64,000 nucleotides of DNA from Calendula officinalis (Eukaryota > Streptophyta > Magnoliopsida > Asterales > Asteraceae), in assembly GCA_963853835.1 (NCBI GenBank), contig OY970825.1, positions 30,566,835 through 30,630,834 on the forward strand. The letters run 5' to 3'. Both the position numbers and the translations under genes were made by a program. The notes below the pieces were generated by a model. The model did no database searches. It was not told the origin of the DNA and saw only the letters and a list, made by a program, of their open reading frames with translations. Positions 34,596-48,918 of the stretch are shown piece after piece; position 1 is the stretch's first letter, and every line of letters begins with the position of its first letter.

Positions 34596-37500
34596 TTGTG
34601 TCTTGTGCAGGGTCACAGAAAATGGTACTTAGATAGTGGTTGCTCAAGACACATGACTGGCAGTATGGAGTACCTTCTAAACTATACACCAGAGAAGGGT
34701 CCTTCTGTCAAGTTTGGTGATGATTCAGTAGGAAAAACAAGAGGATATGGTGTACTCAAAGCAGGCCACATAACTTTTAAAAGAGTTGCCTATGTAGAGG
34801 GTCTGAAACACAATTTGCTCAGTATCAGCCAGATGTGTGATGATGACAATGAAGCTTGCTTCAGGAAGACTGCTGAATTATCTACAATGACAAAGGGCAA
34901 CCTGTACTCATTGCTAGAAGAGAAAAAGATGTCTATGAAGGATTTATGTGCACAGATAATTACACGTATCACCCTGTCCAATGTTATAAGGCACTAAAGG
35001 GTCACACCACTACACACCCAATAATGGACAACCGAATGAAGTACGTTGTGTGGAATAATTAACTAGTTAAGTTAATTATAAAGAAGAGAATAAATAAAAG
35101 GTCAACCACTCAATAAATCAAAGATAAGTTATGTTCTGCATGTGAAATGAGCAAGCGGAAGAAGAGTTCATTTAAATCAAAGGTCAACCACTCAATAAAT
35201 GAACCTCTTACTATGATACATATGGATCTATTTGGCCCAATCAGTACTCCATCACTGGCCAAAAAGATCTATACACTTGTCTTGGTTGATGAATACTCAA
35301 GATACACTTGGGTCATCTTCCTCAAGACCAAATCAGATGCTACCACAGAAATCATTGCCTTTATCAAAAGAGAAGAACTTCAGAAAGGCAACAAGGTCAA
35401 ACAACTTAGAAGTGACCATGGTACTGAGTTCAGGAACTCAGTATTAGCAGATTTCTGCGAGGACAAGGGAATCGTACAAAACTTCTCTGCAGCCTACACA
35501 CCACAGCAAATTGTTGTTGTAGAAAGGAAAAATAGAACATTGATTGAAGCTGCAAGAACTTTGTTATGCCATGCTGGACTGGCACTGAGCTTCTGGGCAG
35601 AAGCAATAAACTGTGAAAACTTTACACAGAATAGAGATACCATAGTATAGAGACACCACAAGACTCCTTATGAGTTATATAATGGCAGGGTTCCTAATGT
35701 GGAATACTTCCACATCTTTAGGAGTAAATGTTTTGTACTCAGTACTAAACAAAATCTCAACAAATTTGCTCCCAAAGCAAATGAAGGAGTGTTCATGGGC
35801 TACTCTCCACATTCCAAGGCCTTCAGAGTGTATGTCATCTCAACTGAGATGATTGTAGAATCCATCCATGTTACTTTTGATGAAAATCAGGATGTGCATT
35901 CTACTTCAGCAAAGGAGGACATAAGTGGCATAGAAATTCTATGCAATCCAGAAAACACCAGTGCTGAACAGCCTAAGTCTCATCCATACTATGTTGAACA
36001 TGGTATGAGTGATACTGATCAGTTTAGAACTCAAAATACTCAATTTGCAACAGATACTGAGGTTCCCATTTCTGAGAACCTCAATACTGAGTTCCCAACT
36101 ATTGATTTGAACAACTCCACATATGAAGAAAGTGAAACATCTAATACTTCTCAAGAATTCTCCTCAGATCTGCAAAATGAAGAAGAACAACAACCTGAAC
36201 TGTCTGATATTGACCAGAATTCAGCTCAGTATCAGGCAGACAACACACCAGTTCAACAAGATACTGTTGACCTTGCTTCAAATGCTCCCTTAGGAAACAA
36301 TCTAAGGGAACACAGAGACCATCCTCACTCGAGTATTATTGGTCCAATTGAACAAGGTGTCCAAACAAGAAGAAAGTTAGCTTTTGAACCCCAGGCTACT
36401 GCCAACTTCTGTTTCTTCTCAAGAATTCTGTCTACCATGAAACCAAAGAAAGCTGATGAAGCTTTATTAGATGAAGACTGTGTAGAAGCAATGCAAGAAG
36501 AGCTTACAGAATTTTAAAGAAACAAGGTATGGAACTTAGTACCACCTCCTGCTGGCAAAACTATTATTGGTACTAAGTGGGTGTTCAGAAACAAGATGGA
36601 CAAGGATGATGTTGTAAACAGAAACAAGGCAAGACTGGTTGCTCAGGGTTACATGCAAGAAGAAGGCATTGACTATGATGAAACTTTTGCACCAGTTGCA
36701 AGAATTGAAGCTATTAGGCTGTATCTTGCATATGCAGCCTTCAAGAATTTCAAAGTTTATCAGATGGATGTCAAGATTGCTTTTCTCAATGGAAAACTAC
36801 AAGAGGAAGTTTATGTTAAACAACCTCCAGGTTTTGTTGATCCTAAATTTCCTAACTATGTTTTCAAGCTTGATAAAGCTTTATATGGGCTCAAACAAGC
36901 TCCCAGAGTCTGGTATGATACCCTGTCTGAGTATCTAATTGAAAATAAATTTATAAGAGGTATTATTGATAAAACTTTATTTTCAAAAAGGAAAGGTTCT
37001 GATATCCTACTCATTCAGATATATGTAGATGATATTATCTTTGGCTCCACTGACAAGTCTATGTGTGACTGGTTTGCTAAGATAATGTAATCTCAGTATC
37101 AGATGAGTATGATGGGAGAACTTACTTATTTTCTTGGTTTACAAGTTGATCAAAAGCCTGATGGCACATTTATAAACCAAAGTAAGTATGTGCATGCCAT
37201 GCTAAAGAAATATAAATTTGAAAATTTATCTTCCATGCACACTCCTATGGGTACTCAGGATAAAATAAGTAAGGATGAGACTGGTAAGCCATTATGTCAA
37301 TCCACATACCGAGGTATGATTGGTTCCTTACTTTACTTAGCAGCTAGCAGGCCTGATATCATGTTTGCAACATGTTTATGTGCTCGGTATCAGGCTGATC
37401 CCAAGGAATCACATATGAAAGCTGTTAAGCGTATCTGTAGATATATTTCGTATACTCCTAACATGGGTCTTAGGTATCCCAAAGACTCAGACTTTGACCT

Positions 37501-37956
37501 TGAAGGGTATACGGATGCAGACTTTACAGGTTGGACAGAAAAAGCACAAGTGGAGGATGTCAATTCCTTGGTGGAAGGTTAGTTGGTTGGTCATCCAAGA
37601 AGCAAAACTCAGTAGCAACTTCCACAGCATAAGCAGAGTATGTTGCTGCAGGAAGTTGTTGTGCTCAACTCTTATGGATGCAGTATCAACTTATGGACTG
37701 TGGGTTCATTTTTCAAAAGACACCCATTCATTGTGATAACAAGAGTGCTATTGTTATCACTGAGAACCTAGTCCATCACTCAAGAAAAAAGCACATTGAT
37801 ATCAGACACCACTTTATTCGAGATAATGTGGAAAAGGGTAAGGTTGAGGTAGATTTCGTTCCTACAGAGGACCAATTGGCTGATGTATTTACTAAACCTC
37901 TATCTGAAGAAAGATTTATGTATCTACTAGGGAAATTGGGCATGCTGAACCCTTAA
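34596..37956 (+). pseudogene. pol: pol of B2: protease, integrase, RT, RNase H, broken
   Basis: Protease: WYLDSGCSRHMTG in 34596-34850. Integrase core: 35147-35650, with the DDE triad readable as Asp27, Asp90 and Glu126 of this piece (D-D-35-E spacing). A stop follows at 35648-35650. Integrase C-terminus and linker: 35699-36517, ending in a TAA inside the start of RT. Reverse transcriptase: 36581-37090, with KARLVAQGYMQEEGIDYDET, YQMDVKIAFLNGKL and YVDD at residues 148-151. A stop and further RT up to SRPDIMFA lie in 37103-37582. RNase H: YTDADFTGW near 37510 and HCDNKSAI...HIDIRHHFIRD in 37678-37956. Frameshifts separate the pieces, so no working polyprotein can be made. Confidence 0.9.
34938..35127. 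other. filler replacing pre-integrase region of B2
   Basis: From about 34938 to 35127 B2 has sequence with no counterpart in B1 or A, where the HHCC pre-integrase zinc domain should be. It includes 35097-35118, an exact copy of 35179-35200 (22 bp, beginning AAAGGTCAACC), which is genuine integrase coding sequence 82 bp downstream. Templated filler at a repaired break would explain this. Confidence 0.6.
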
Positions 37957-38156
37957 ATCTTCCAACAATTTTCTGATACTGACCAGCTCAGTATCACTCG
38001 TCTGATTTATCAAAATTTAATATTTTTCAGTTTTTTATTAATTTACAGATTAAATTAAATGTTTTTATATATTTTTTAAATTTTTTAAATTTAATTTTTT
38101 TTACTCGGTATTGGAGGTCCTGGAGTGTTAAAACTGATTCTAACCCCTATACTCCC

Positions 38157-38192
38157 CAACGGTAACCTTTCTTAATAAGAAAGTTACCGTTG
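38157..38192 (+). promoter_or_regulatory. conserved hairpin before B2 extra ORF
   Basis: Same CAACGGTAAC...GTTACCGTTG hairpin as in B1 (25252-25287). It lies about 200 bp before the ATG. Downstream at 38260-38267 there is a TATAAATA that B1 lacks, a possible internal promoter for the extra ORF. Confidence 0.55.
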
Positions 38193-39808
38193 GAACATGA
38201 TAAGGCTGTCATTTCAGCCATTTTTACTTCCCAATACCCAAATTATCTCCTACTTAAGTATAAATAACCGTTTTTCTCTTTCATTTAAAACTTTCTAACA
38301 GTTATTTCATTCTTTCTTCTCCGATTTCTCTCCGCGATTATCAAATTCACTCTCTTTTTGCAAGAAATTTCTTAATTTCAAATCGCAGATGGAAAACTAC
38401 AGATTCGTCGTACCTGATGTTGCACCGGCGACCCAGTTTAGAAAATATGAAGTGCCCAAGTTTGCGAGGAACAACATCACTGCTAATTTCAATATTCCTC
38501 AAGCTTGGGCCTGCCCCGAATTCACACACATCGTCACATACATGAAGCATTGTCCTATCACTCGAGCTCTGACTCTATCTCCTCGAGCTATATATCCAGA
38601 GATGTTGTGTGAATTCTGGTACTCTGCAAGACTCGACTCTCTAGATATGATTACTGGATGGGTTATCCATGACCAGAGAAGGGTTTTTGTCTCAACTGCT
38701 ATTATTCGGGAAACATTGAGACTTCTCGCCCACGCTCAGTATGAGCCTTTTGTTGATCGAACATGGGCTAGATAAGTATTTCCTTTCATTGGTCGCTAGA
38801 GGAACCACGGGTATCATCAAAAGAAATGAATTTGGTCCAATGTGGGGTGTTCTTATTTCTAAAATCATACGGTGTATGACCCACAAGACTGGAGCTTTGG
38901 ACCAAATCAATGAGTTTGGGATGCAGATAGTACATGCCATGTACTATGCTCGAGACATTGATTATGCAAGGCTGATATTCAATGAGCTAGCAACGCTGGT
39001 TAGTGCTCAAATCAGAGAATTCAATGTCCCTTTTTGCAGATTTCTATCTCTCATCTTCCAAAGTTCGATGGCTGCACACGTTTATGATGAATTCAACAGT
39101 CCAAGAGCTGATCTTCCTCCCCTAAATGAGAAGATATATTTTTACAGACCAAGGGAAGGAGAACCTGTACTGAGTCACTCCATGTGGGCCATTGTACAGG
39201 AAAATTTAAATGATGAAGAAGATGATGATGAAGATGATTCTGATACTAAATCAGATGATGATAATGATGATGATGGTGGTGAGGGTGGTAATGCAGATCA
39301 AGATGTTGAAATGCGGGATGCTCAACCAGATCCAGAACAAGAACAACCACACAGTCCACACCATGAACAGGATCCTGATGCCCCTCGTACTGCATCAGAT
39401 ACTAATACTGAGTCAATCGAGGTGCAGCCTCTTGTTCTAAGAAGAAGAAGACGAAGTTTGACTCCAGTAATGATGGGGGCCTAATCATCAGATGAAGACA
39501 TGCAGCATGCACATGCTCCATCTTTGTCTGTCTCTCTTCAAGAGCAGAATGTGATTGCTGCAACTGCAGCCCTTCCAGGTCCAGAACCAGAACCAATTGC
39601 TCAACCAATTGAGGAAACTCATGGTCCTCTTGATGTGGAGCTTCAGTATGAGCAACATACACTGGAAGGTGCTCAGGATAGAAGAGAAGTAGCTCCAGAA
39701 GGTGTTGGTGGTTCAAATCAGCACACAAATGATTCAGCACCGAGCTCTGCAGATGGTAGAAGGGAATCTGACAAAGTCTCAGGTATGAATTTCTATAATA
39801 CTCAAAAA

Positions 39809-41400
<1,592 letters not shown>

Positions 41401-43580
41401 ACAGATATTTCAAAAATATATCCTCTTGTGGCCAACATAGTTAGCCCACTGCTGCTATGTCACACTGACACCCACTAGTGCTGCTTGAATCATGTCCAAC
41501 TTCTTTTTGAGTTGGATCACATGATTTAAGAAGTGATCACAAACCCTTATGCCACATTAACCAAATATTTTCCATGGGGTTTTAGCCACATTTCTGTTAT
41601 CACTCTGATACCGAGTGATAAACATTGAAAATAAAGAGAAGCACATCCCAGGCTTCGATTTCCCAAACCCAAACCTTTTTCAGAAATTGTGACCAATCCT
41701 ACACTGAGCTACTCAAAAAATCACACATCACTTTTTACTGAAAAACTTCTTACACATGCTTTGCACAAGTCCACAATATTTCATCATGAGCCAGATGAAA
41801 TACAGACTTCAAAAATCTGCTTAAATGATTATAGAGTTAAACAACAACACAATTCTATTTGATAATCCTTTCTTTCTAACCAGTTTTATGTTTTTGTTTC
41901 TTTAGCACCATCTGTGTAGGGTAATCAGGCAGTACAGGCTCCAGAGGAACATGTGACCCTGCAGACAATCATGCAGCAGATATTGGCCATGCAGAACACA
42001 CAAAACAACATTCTGGCCAGGATGGACACCATGAGTAGTGAGATTGACTCACTAAAACAGTCAGTCGCACTACTCCAACAACAACATCATCCTCCACCAA
42101 CTCCACAGTCTCAACATGGTGGAAACAATGAAGAAGATGAAGGAGGCAATGATACTGAGCCAAGGTAATCACCCTCCAATGCTGATCCTGAGGGTGATAT
42201 TGATGCTGCCACCAAGCCTATGCCCTCCCCTACACATGATGACCCAGAAGGGGACATAGGTGGTGATACTAAACCTCTTCCTTCCCCATCCAATGATAAC
42301 AATAAGGGGGAGAAGAGACAAAGAGAAAGTGAGGTTGATCAACCTGAGCCATCTGCTCAGGGGGACAAAAGAAGAAAACTGAATGAAGATCAACCTTAAC
42401 AGCAACAACAACAACATCAGCAAATCACTCATACTGAACCACTTCGGTTCCAGTATGAGAGGAGAAGACAAAGAGGAAGGTCAGTCTTACAACAACTTGA
42501 AGAACCATCTGAGCCATCTGCTCAGGGGGAGACTAATACTGACCAACCTCAACAGGTTGACACTGAGCCACCTGCTCAGGAAGTGAACAACCGACATATT
42601 GTGGTATACATGCCATTTATCTGGCCCATAGCTGATGATGAAGATGAAGATGAAGAACATCCAGTGCCATCTCAGAACTTCCTCAACTTTGCACTGGATG
42701 TGGCTGATAAAGAAAGCTCTTCATCATCATCCTCCGATGATGAAGAGCCTCAAAAACTACCACACTCTCCTCATACTGAAGTGGTTTCTAGAGCTCCTAG
42801 AAGACCAGTTACTAGAAGAATGACAAGAGTAGTCATGTCCTCTGAATCAAGTGATGAATCTGATCCAGCTCCTTTAATCACCAGACCTAGGAGATCTGTT
42901 CATGACACTGAGGAGGAGACTGCTCAAGAGATTGAGGATGAGATTGAGGCTCAAAAGTTCTTCCCTATCAAGGAAGAAGATCCTGATCTTGATACTGAGG
43001 CTAATGTTCCATGGAAACCTCACATAGTAAGAAGAAAAGGAGATGATCTCTTACAACAGTATTGGAACATAGTTGCTCAAAGAACAAGGTATAGGGAGAA
43101 TAGAATGGGTATGTTGAGAAACAGAACATTTCTCAGTGTGAGGGACATTTGCTGGCTAAACATTTATGTCAACAAAATCAAAGTCAAAACTGTTGACAGG
43201 TCCATAGTTGTAGTCTGCACCTCCTAACCTTGTTTTCCAAGATCAAAAGAGCACCATATATCCAACCTCTGGATATATGTACACTGACCCAGAGGATAGG
43301 GAGTGCTTCATTACTAAAGAAGATCTGCCAAAAGCACCTATCAGTCATCTGGTGGGACTGAAGTGGATGATAACCAAGAAGGAGGATTCTTGGTTCAGAA
43401 AGAAAATTGTTGTTGTGCTCAACAACAGGCAGGATGAACTGAAAAGAAGAGAAGAGTTCATCCATATCAAGAAAGAGGTCTTCTATGAGTTTGAATCCAT
43501 CAACAAACAATGAAGAAGAAGACTCTGTTGCCTAATTAATTTTTGTTTAAATTTCTCTTTGTAATTGTCTTGTTATCATT

Positions 43581-43594
43581 AGATAGGGGGAGAT
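43581..43594 (+). other. polypurine tract of B2
   Basis: AGATAGGGGGAGAT directly before the 3' LTR, identical to B1. Confidence 0.88.
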
Positions 43595-44096
43595 TGTTAA
43601 GGCAAAAAGTCTTACCCCTTTAGGATCTTAAGATAACAAGACAACCTAGACTAGCTTAAAATAGTTTCTAGAATATATTAGCTAAGTCTCGGTGTGATAC
43701 TGAGTGGGCAGTATTAGCCACTCGGTATCAGTACTCAGTATTGGAAATCCAATACTGAGTAGAAGGACTGAGTTACATTCTCATATGTAACTGACTAAGA
43801 TCAAATCCCTGGATCTTAGTCATTTTCCTTGTCCGGTCCTTCGATTACTCCTTTGATCATCTTGTAAGATCTCTATACCATTATAAATAGAGATCACTTA
43901 GTAAAGGAGTAGTTACCAATTTATACGTTCATTTTAAATCCTTGTAATTGTTCAAGTGGTCTTGTTTTTCCGCTACAAGCCAGACTTTGTGGAATAATAT
44001 ACGTTTGACTTAATTACTGTGTTTTACACCTTAATTGTCTTAAGTAAATTATAATATAACAATTAACAAGAAATCCAGGGTTTTTGTGACCTAACA
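43595..44096 (+). repeat. 3' LTR of B2
   Basis: 502 bp, begins TGTTAAGGC and ends GTGACCTAACA, followed by TSD CTTCA. TATAAATA is at 43882-43889. It differs from the 5' LTR at about 18 sites by my count. Confidence 0.94.
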
Positions 44097-44693
44097 CTTC
44101 AACAAGAAAATCCAATTATAAACTGGAGGGTTGTAAATAATGTTATTGACATTATTAGAAAAGACAAGTCAGTTCAAAGATTCAAAGCCTGGAAGCCAAT
44201 GATAATGTCCATGTCCAGAAGTGATGTCATTAAAATGTTAACTTTTGGATTACCAAGAATGGCTGATGACCAATGGAAGAACTCAGGAGCTGGATACTTG
44301 ACTGAAATGATAGATGTTGCATTCCATCCAGAAAGACATCTTTAGTGATTCACAAACCAAGAGCATGTTTATGCCTGGAATGTTTTACCTTCTGTGAACA
44401 TGTACTTCTTTGAAAGGGCGGATAAAAGAAGTGAGTTGTTCTTGATGGAAAAAGATTACAATCATTCAGAACAAACAATGTATCAAGCTACATGTTGCTC
44501 TTTCATCAGACCTCATGATGGTGCTATGTTTTCTGAGAAATACAAGTATTTTCTGGAAAAGAACAAAAGATACATAGCTAAACAAAGAAGACAAAGAAAT
44601 CAAAGAATTAAAGAAGGTGATGAACGAAGAGCAAAACTCTTAGAAGAAAATAAACAGAAAGAAAAAGAAAGAAACTTGATTAATTCAAATTGA
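44097..44693 (+). pseudogene. extra ORF of A, third (C-terminal) piece
   Basis: The last part of the extra ORF of A resumes after B2. It aligns with the C-terminal half of the ORF in element C: FKAWKPMIMSMSRSD against FRAWKPLVMSLTRSD, SGAGYLTEMIDVAF against SAAGYLTEMIDAAF, and NMYFFERADKRSELFL. An in-frame TAG lies near 44344. The tail is Lys/Arg/Glu-rich and ends at TGA 44691-44693. The polypurine tract follows. Confidence 0.82.
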
Positions 44694-44704
44694 ATTAATA
44701 AGTT

Positions 44705-44715
44705 TAGGGGGAGAT
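44705..44715 (+). other. polypurine tract of A
   Basis: TAGGGGGAGAT directly before the 3' LTR of A (TGTTGGG). Confidence 0.85.
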
Positions 44716-45206
44716 TGTTGGGTTATATACAAGTTGATACTGATGCTGCAGTTAGTACTGGTTAAGTCTTGGTGCTGCTAACAAGACTTACTACTGATGG
44801 GGCAGAATTACAAAGATACTACTGATCTTGGAGTTACTACTTACGATGTTGTTTACTACTGATGTCGATAAAAGGAATAGATCGTGTCCGAGATTCTAGC
44901 AGAGTTAGTTTAGAATTTAAATCTTTTTGTAATTTGAATTGTAATCTAGTCCTAGAATAACCAGGGTAAAAGTTTAGGCTTCAAGGACTATTATATATAG
45001 TTCCTTATTAATTGTAAACATACATGTGTATTGATCGATCATTAATATACATTGAAGTTTTTGTGAAAACTGTGTTCTTAATTATTCTTATATAATTTAC
45101 ACTTGTTCATTGTTCTTATTCGATCAACATAGTGTTAATCAGCTGTAACTTCTATTGTTGAATAGATCCGTGATTCAGTAACTATTTAAGTTATTCGATC
45201 CTGATA
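44716..45206 (+). repeat. 3' LTR of element A
   Basis: 491 bp. It begins TGTTGGGTTATA and ends GATCCTGATA, so the terminal CA has mutated to TA. About 17 differences from the 5' LTR by hand. The TSD GAAAC follows at 45207-45211. Confidence 0.93.
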
Positions 45207-45219
45207 GAAACCTTTTTCA

Positions 45220-45287
45220 AACCTTTGTTTTCGAACTTCCTAGGAATTCCCTCAACCTTTGTTTTCGAACTTCCTAGGAATTCTCTC
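45220..45287 (+). repeat. 34-bp tandem repeat, two copies
   Basis: 45220-45253 and 45254-45287 are identical except for one base near the end (TTCCCTC/TTCTCTC). Each contains TTTTCGAACTTCCTAGGAA. This is the target region into which element A inserted. Confidence 0.85.
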
Positions 45288-46582
45288 TTGAGGGGTTTCT
45301 GAGGAATTCTATTTATTCAATTTTCAAGGAAATTTCTTGAAATATGTAGGAAAGAAATTTTTTGTAGAAACATGAACTTTTTTTCTTCTAGCAGTGGAGG
45401 CCGGAGGGGGATTTCAATTGGCTTACACATGTTTATACATGTGGTATGTAATTATTTTTGTTCATCAACTATAACATAAATACAAATTCCAACACTTAGG
45501 ATATATAGACGCTAAAATAGTGTTTGATTTACTAGTCATTTACCGTCTCAGTTGTTATTATTCCAAAAGAGTTTTTTTTACGATAATTCTTAGAGCTGCC
45601 TTTTAAAAAGTAATACATGCATTATTATTTTCAATAAATGGAAAAAGACAATTTATTGTATGTAGAGTTTGAAATTAATTAATGCATAATTATAAATGTA
45701 TACTCGGTACGGGTGAGTATTTGGGCCAAAGAACTGAACCGAACAATAACCAACAGAAACCGAAAATATGTAATCAGTTTGATTTCCATTTTGAAAATGC
45801 ATCATTTTCAACTTCGGTTCCATCGGTCCTGGTTTCGATTTGGTCATCATATAGAGATGAGCATTTGGGCTAAAATTGGTTTTAGAAACTGAATCGAAAC
45901 TTAACCAAACAAAAACCGAAACATGTACATTCCATCGGTTTTGATTTTGAAAATTGATAATTTTCAGTTTCGATTCAGTTTCTAGACCGAGCTCATCCTT
46001 ATATCTGGATACTTTATTGAAACTCTTATAGTTTGTCATTTACATTTTTAGAGTGTAAATATTATATCCAGGTCACTTTGATATTGGAAAACAAAACACT
46101 GAATTCTAATTATAGATAAATATTTTATGCTATGCATGGTTGATACTCGTGTTAATATTGTATAGGGATATAATATTTAAGGCTTTTAATGAATATAAAG
46201 TGAAAGCTTTTTCAATGCATGGTTGGGACTCATGTCAATTTTATACTGAAAATTAAGGGTTGTTTAAGATTTTAACACTTGAAAAGATAACTTTTTATTT
46301 TATCTTTATAGTGTTAATGAGACTTTTTATGTATGCATAATATAGATACACTTTTTGGACTCCAATCTTGACTATACGATTCCGGGGTACGTTTTTGTCG
46401 TAGTCGACCTTTCGAATTCATTAAGAAAGTTATTTTGTAGCAGGCCGACGAATTGGTCGACTTATGCTTCAAAAAATAACAGGTCTAATATTGTCTTTAA
46501 TTAAAAAAAAATGCAGCTAGAATCTTGTTATCCTATTTATTTTTATGATATAACCTCGTTAAAGCGTTCACTTATGAATATA
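45288..46582. other. intergenic, no gene; possible decayed MITE
   Basis: No credible gene. Between about 45709 and 46000 GGGTGAGTATTTGGGCC at the left and GGATGAGCTCGGTC (minus strand) at the right look like worn inverted ends. The interior is rich in AACCGAA/TTCGGTT words, and a second GATGAGCATTTGGGC starts at 45855. No TSD was found. The rest is AT-rich unique-looking sequence. Confidence 0.35.
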
Positions 46583-47138
46583 GAGTCGTGTTCACGGAGG
46601 TTCATCATTTTTACGAAGTCCCGATGAACAAATCTCAACCATTATTTATCAAGATCTAATGGTCAAGATTAATCACATATTTTATACATTGAGGGGTATT
46701 TTGATCATTTTTTTAAAAATTTTTATTTTACTTTTTTAAATTTTTATTATTTTTTTAATTTTTTTTTTCATTAATGATACATAATGTAATTGCATAATGA
46801 ATCACATTTGATTGTATACTGAATCACATGTAATTGTGTATTGAATCACATGTGAGTGAACTAAAACATCAAATGTGATTAAATATACAATTACATGTGA
46901 TTTTACACTAAAATCACATATGATTAAGTACTACATGTAATTATCAAATAAATATTTTTTTTAATGAAAAAAATAAATAAGTAAATAATTAAAATAAAGA
47001 TTTAAGTGTCAAATGACCAAAATACTCCTTCATATATAAAATATGTGATTAATCTTGACCATTAAATCTTATTAATCAATGGTTGAGATTTGTTCCTCGA
47101 GACTTCTTAAAAATTACGGACCTCCTTGGAAATTTCGC
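46583..47138. mobile_element. Mutator-type MITE with long inverted arms
   Basis: 556 bp flanked by a 10-bp direct repeat TATGAATATA (46573-46582, 47139-47148). The left arm (GTTCACGGAGGTTC...CAAATCTCAACCATT...GGTCAAGATTAATCACAT) is mirrored in the right arm for about 150 bp with mismatches. The centre has several ATCACATGTGATT-like palindromes. Long TIRs with a 9-11-bp TSD are the Mutator pattern. No coding capacity. Confidence 0.75.
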
Positions 47139-47148
47139 TATGAATATA

Positions 47149-48913
47149 TAATGAAATTCGTAGTGTATTTATAAATCATACACTATTTAATGTAAAAAGT
47201 GTCATGAAAGTTACAGGCCTGGCACCGATTTCTAGCATATGGTTTTTAAAATTTAATGTCACTTAAAATATAATAGCAAAATGAATATCAAAACATATTT
47301 TTAAAAACGATAACATGATCCTGTAACAAAGAAATGGACTAGTCCAATAATATATATAATTGTCTTTGAGTTCCTACAACAAGAAAATTCCAACAATTAT
47401 TGCTCACTTTCAATCATATTAATCTTTTACCAAAAAATTTATTTATTTAAATTGTTTTTTTTTTTTTGTTGAAGTGGGATCATGATTCATGGTATATATT
47501 GTACGCTCCCACCATCCAATGATTTCTCAGTAGCGAAAATTGGACATCTTCACTTAGGGAGTTTAGGGTCCTCTGTTTTATTCCCAAGTACAATATAAAT
47601 CATACACCGGAAGATTTTTTATTTTTTTTTGACAATTTCATGGACTTCAACTATGAGTGGCATGTATGTTAATAGTTGGTTCAACTTTTAACGTAAATGG
47701 AGAAATAATTATTATTTAACACACGAAAAATAAAAGAAGCCAAAGCCAATTTCTGGATGCAATTTTTTCTTTTTAAATGACGATGATCGATATAAATTCG
47801 AACCAAAGCATCTCCATAGAAAGTTTTTAGAAGAAAACATATTAACGTTCCTTTCAAAGTTGTGTTTTCCTGCAATGTGATCTGTAAACAAAGGTTTCCG
47901 GTTCTGTAAACAAAGGTCTCCGGTTCTAGAGCCACGGGTAACCAAATTGAAGTTTGAGACGAGGCATAAGTCATGATAAACTTCCATAGGCGGTTTACCG
48001 AACTTTCCAGCCCAAAAACGTTGTTTTAGGACACTTATTTTCGTTTTATGTTTTTGGTCAATTTTATGACCCTTTTTGTCTTTTTTGGGTCACTCGAAAT
48101 TCTGGCTATATTTAAAGTATATTTGTGTGAATGAAGTAATTAGTTATAAAATTTATAAAAATTAATTATTCTTTTCTAAAATTGTGTTTATTGTGTTAAA
48201 CAAGTTTTGAAGGTCAATTCCACATAATTCTTAAATCAACATGGTTTTGTTTAGACTGTATCTTCGATGAATCAACATTTTATCATCTAAATCATAATGC
48301 ATACACGTTTTTTTTTAGTGGTATCGGAGTTAGCATCTAGCTAGTCCTTTTTCTCCTTTTGAACGAGATAATAGATTAAAAAAACCTTAGCAAGTAATTA
48401 ACGGAAATACAAAAAAGTTACCAAACCCAGTTTGAGTTACAAAATCATGAATTCCAATATATATATCGTCCCGTTTACACTTATTGTAATTCCAATTAAA
48501 CGAAAGTAAGATAATGCGGTCGACTAGGAATATTTGTTAGGCTTTTTTGCCTCAAAGATGAAGGAGTTTCGGAAAACGCAGCATCGACCTCCATTATTTA
48601 CGATGCCCATATTGTGACGATGCTCACGAAGATGAAACAAGTCCCGCTATGTGCAAAGGAGTAGATTAGATGGCAATAAAAAAAAATTCCACTGTAAAAT
48701 CGCAAAAGAAATGTGTGATCAATTTTCAAATGGTGGCTGATTCAACCTACTAGACTCAATTATATCCCAAATGCACGTAGTGCACCTTTGAAATTCTATC
48801 AATGCTCCCAACTCGTCAAAGGATCGACTTGATCCTGTTATTCTCACTGTATTTTGGACAATCTGAAAGTTCATAAATGGTATGATCTTTCAATAAAAAA
48901 AAACCTCGAAAGT
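47149..48913. other. intergenic, no gene identified
   Basis: AT-rich, without a supported gene. A 22-bp tandem pair containing TCTGTAAACAAAGGT lies near 47880-47925. At about 48318 AGTGGTATCGGAGTTAGC resembles a primer-binding site, so the upstream 250 bp may be the worn end of another LTR, but no partner was found. Minus-strand frames at 47681-47987 have no recognisable domain. Confidence 0.4.
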
Positions 48914-48918
48914 ATACT

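Noticed and set aside
47681..47987. Minus-strand frames as a host gene
   Set aside because: Two overlapping frames of under 100 codons without domain, splice signals or composition typical of coding sequence.
48300..48325. Another LTR element starting at the primer-like AGTGGTATCGGAG
   Set aside because: No matching LTR partner, no gag downstream and no TSD; kept only as a remark on the intergenic stretch.
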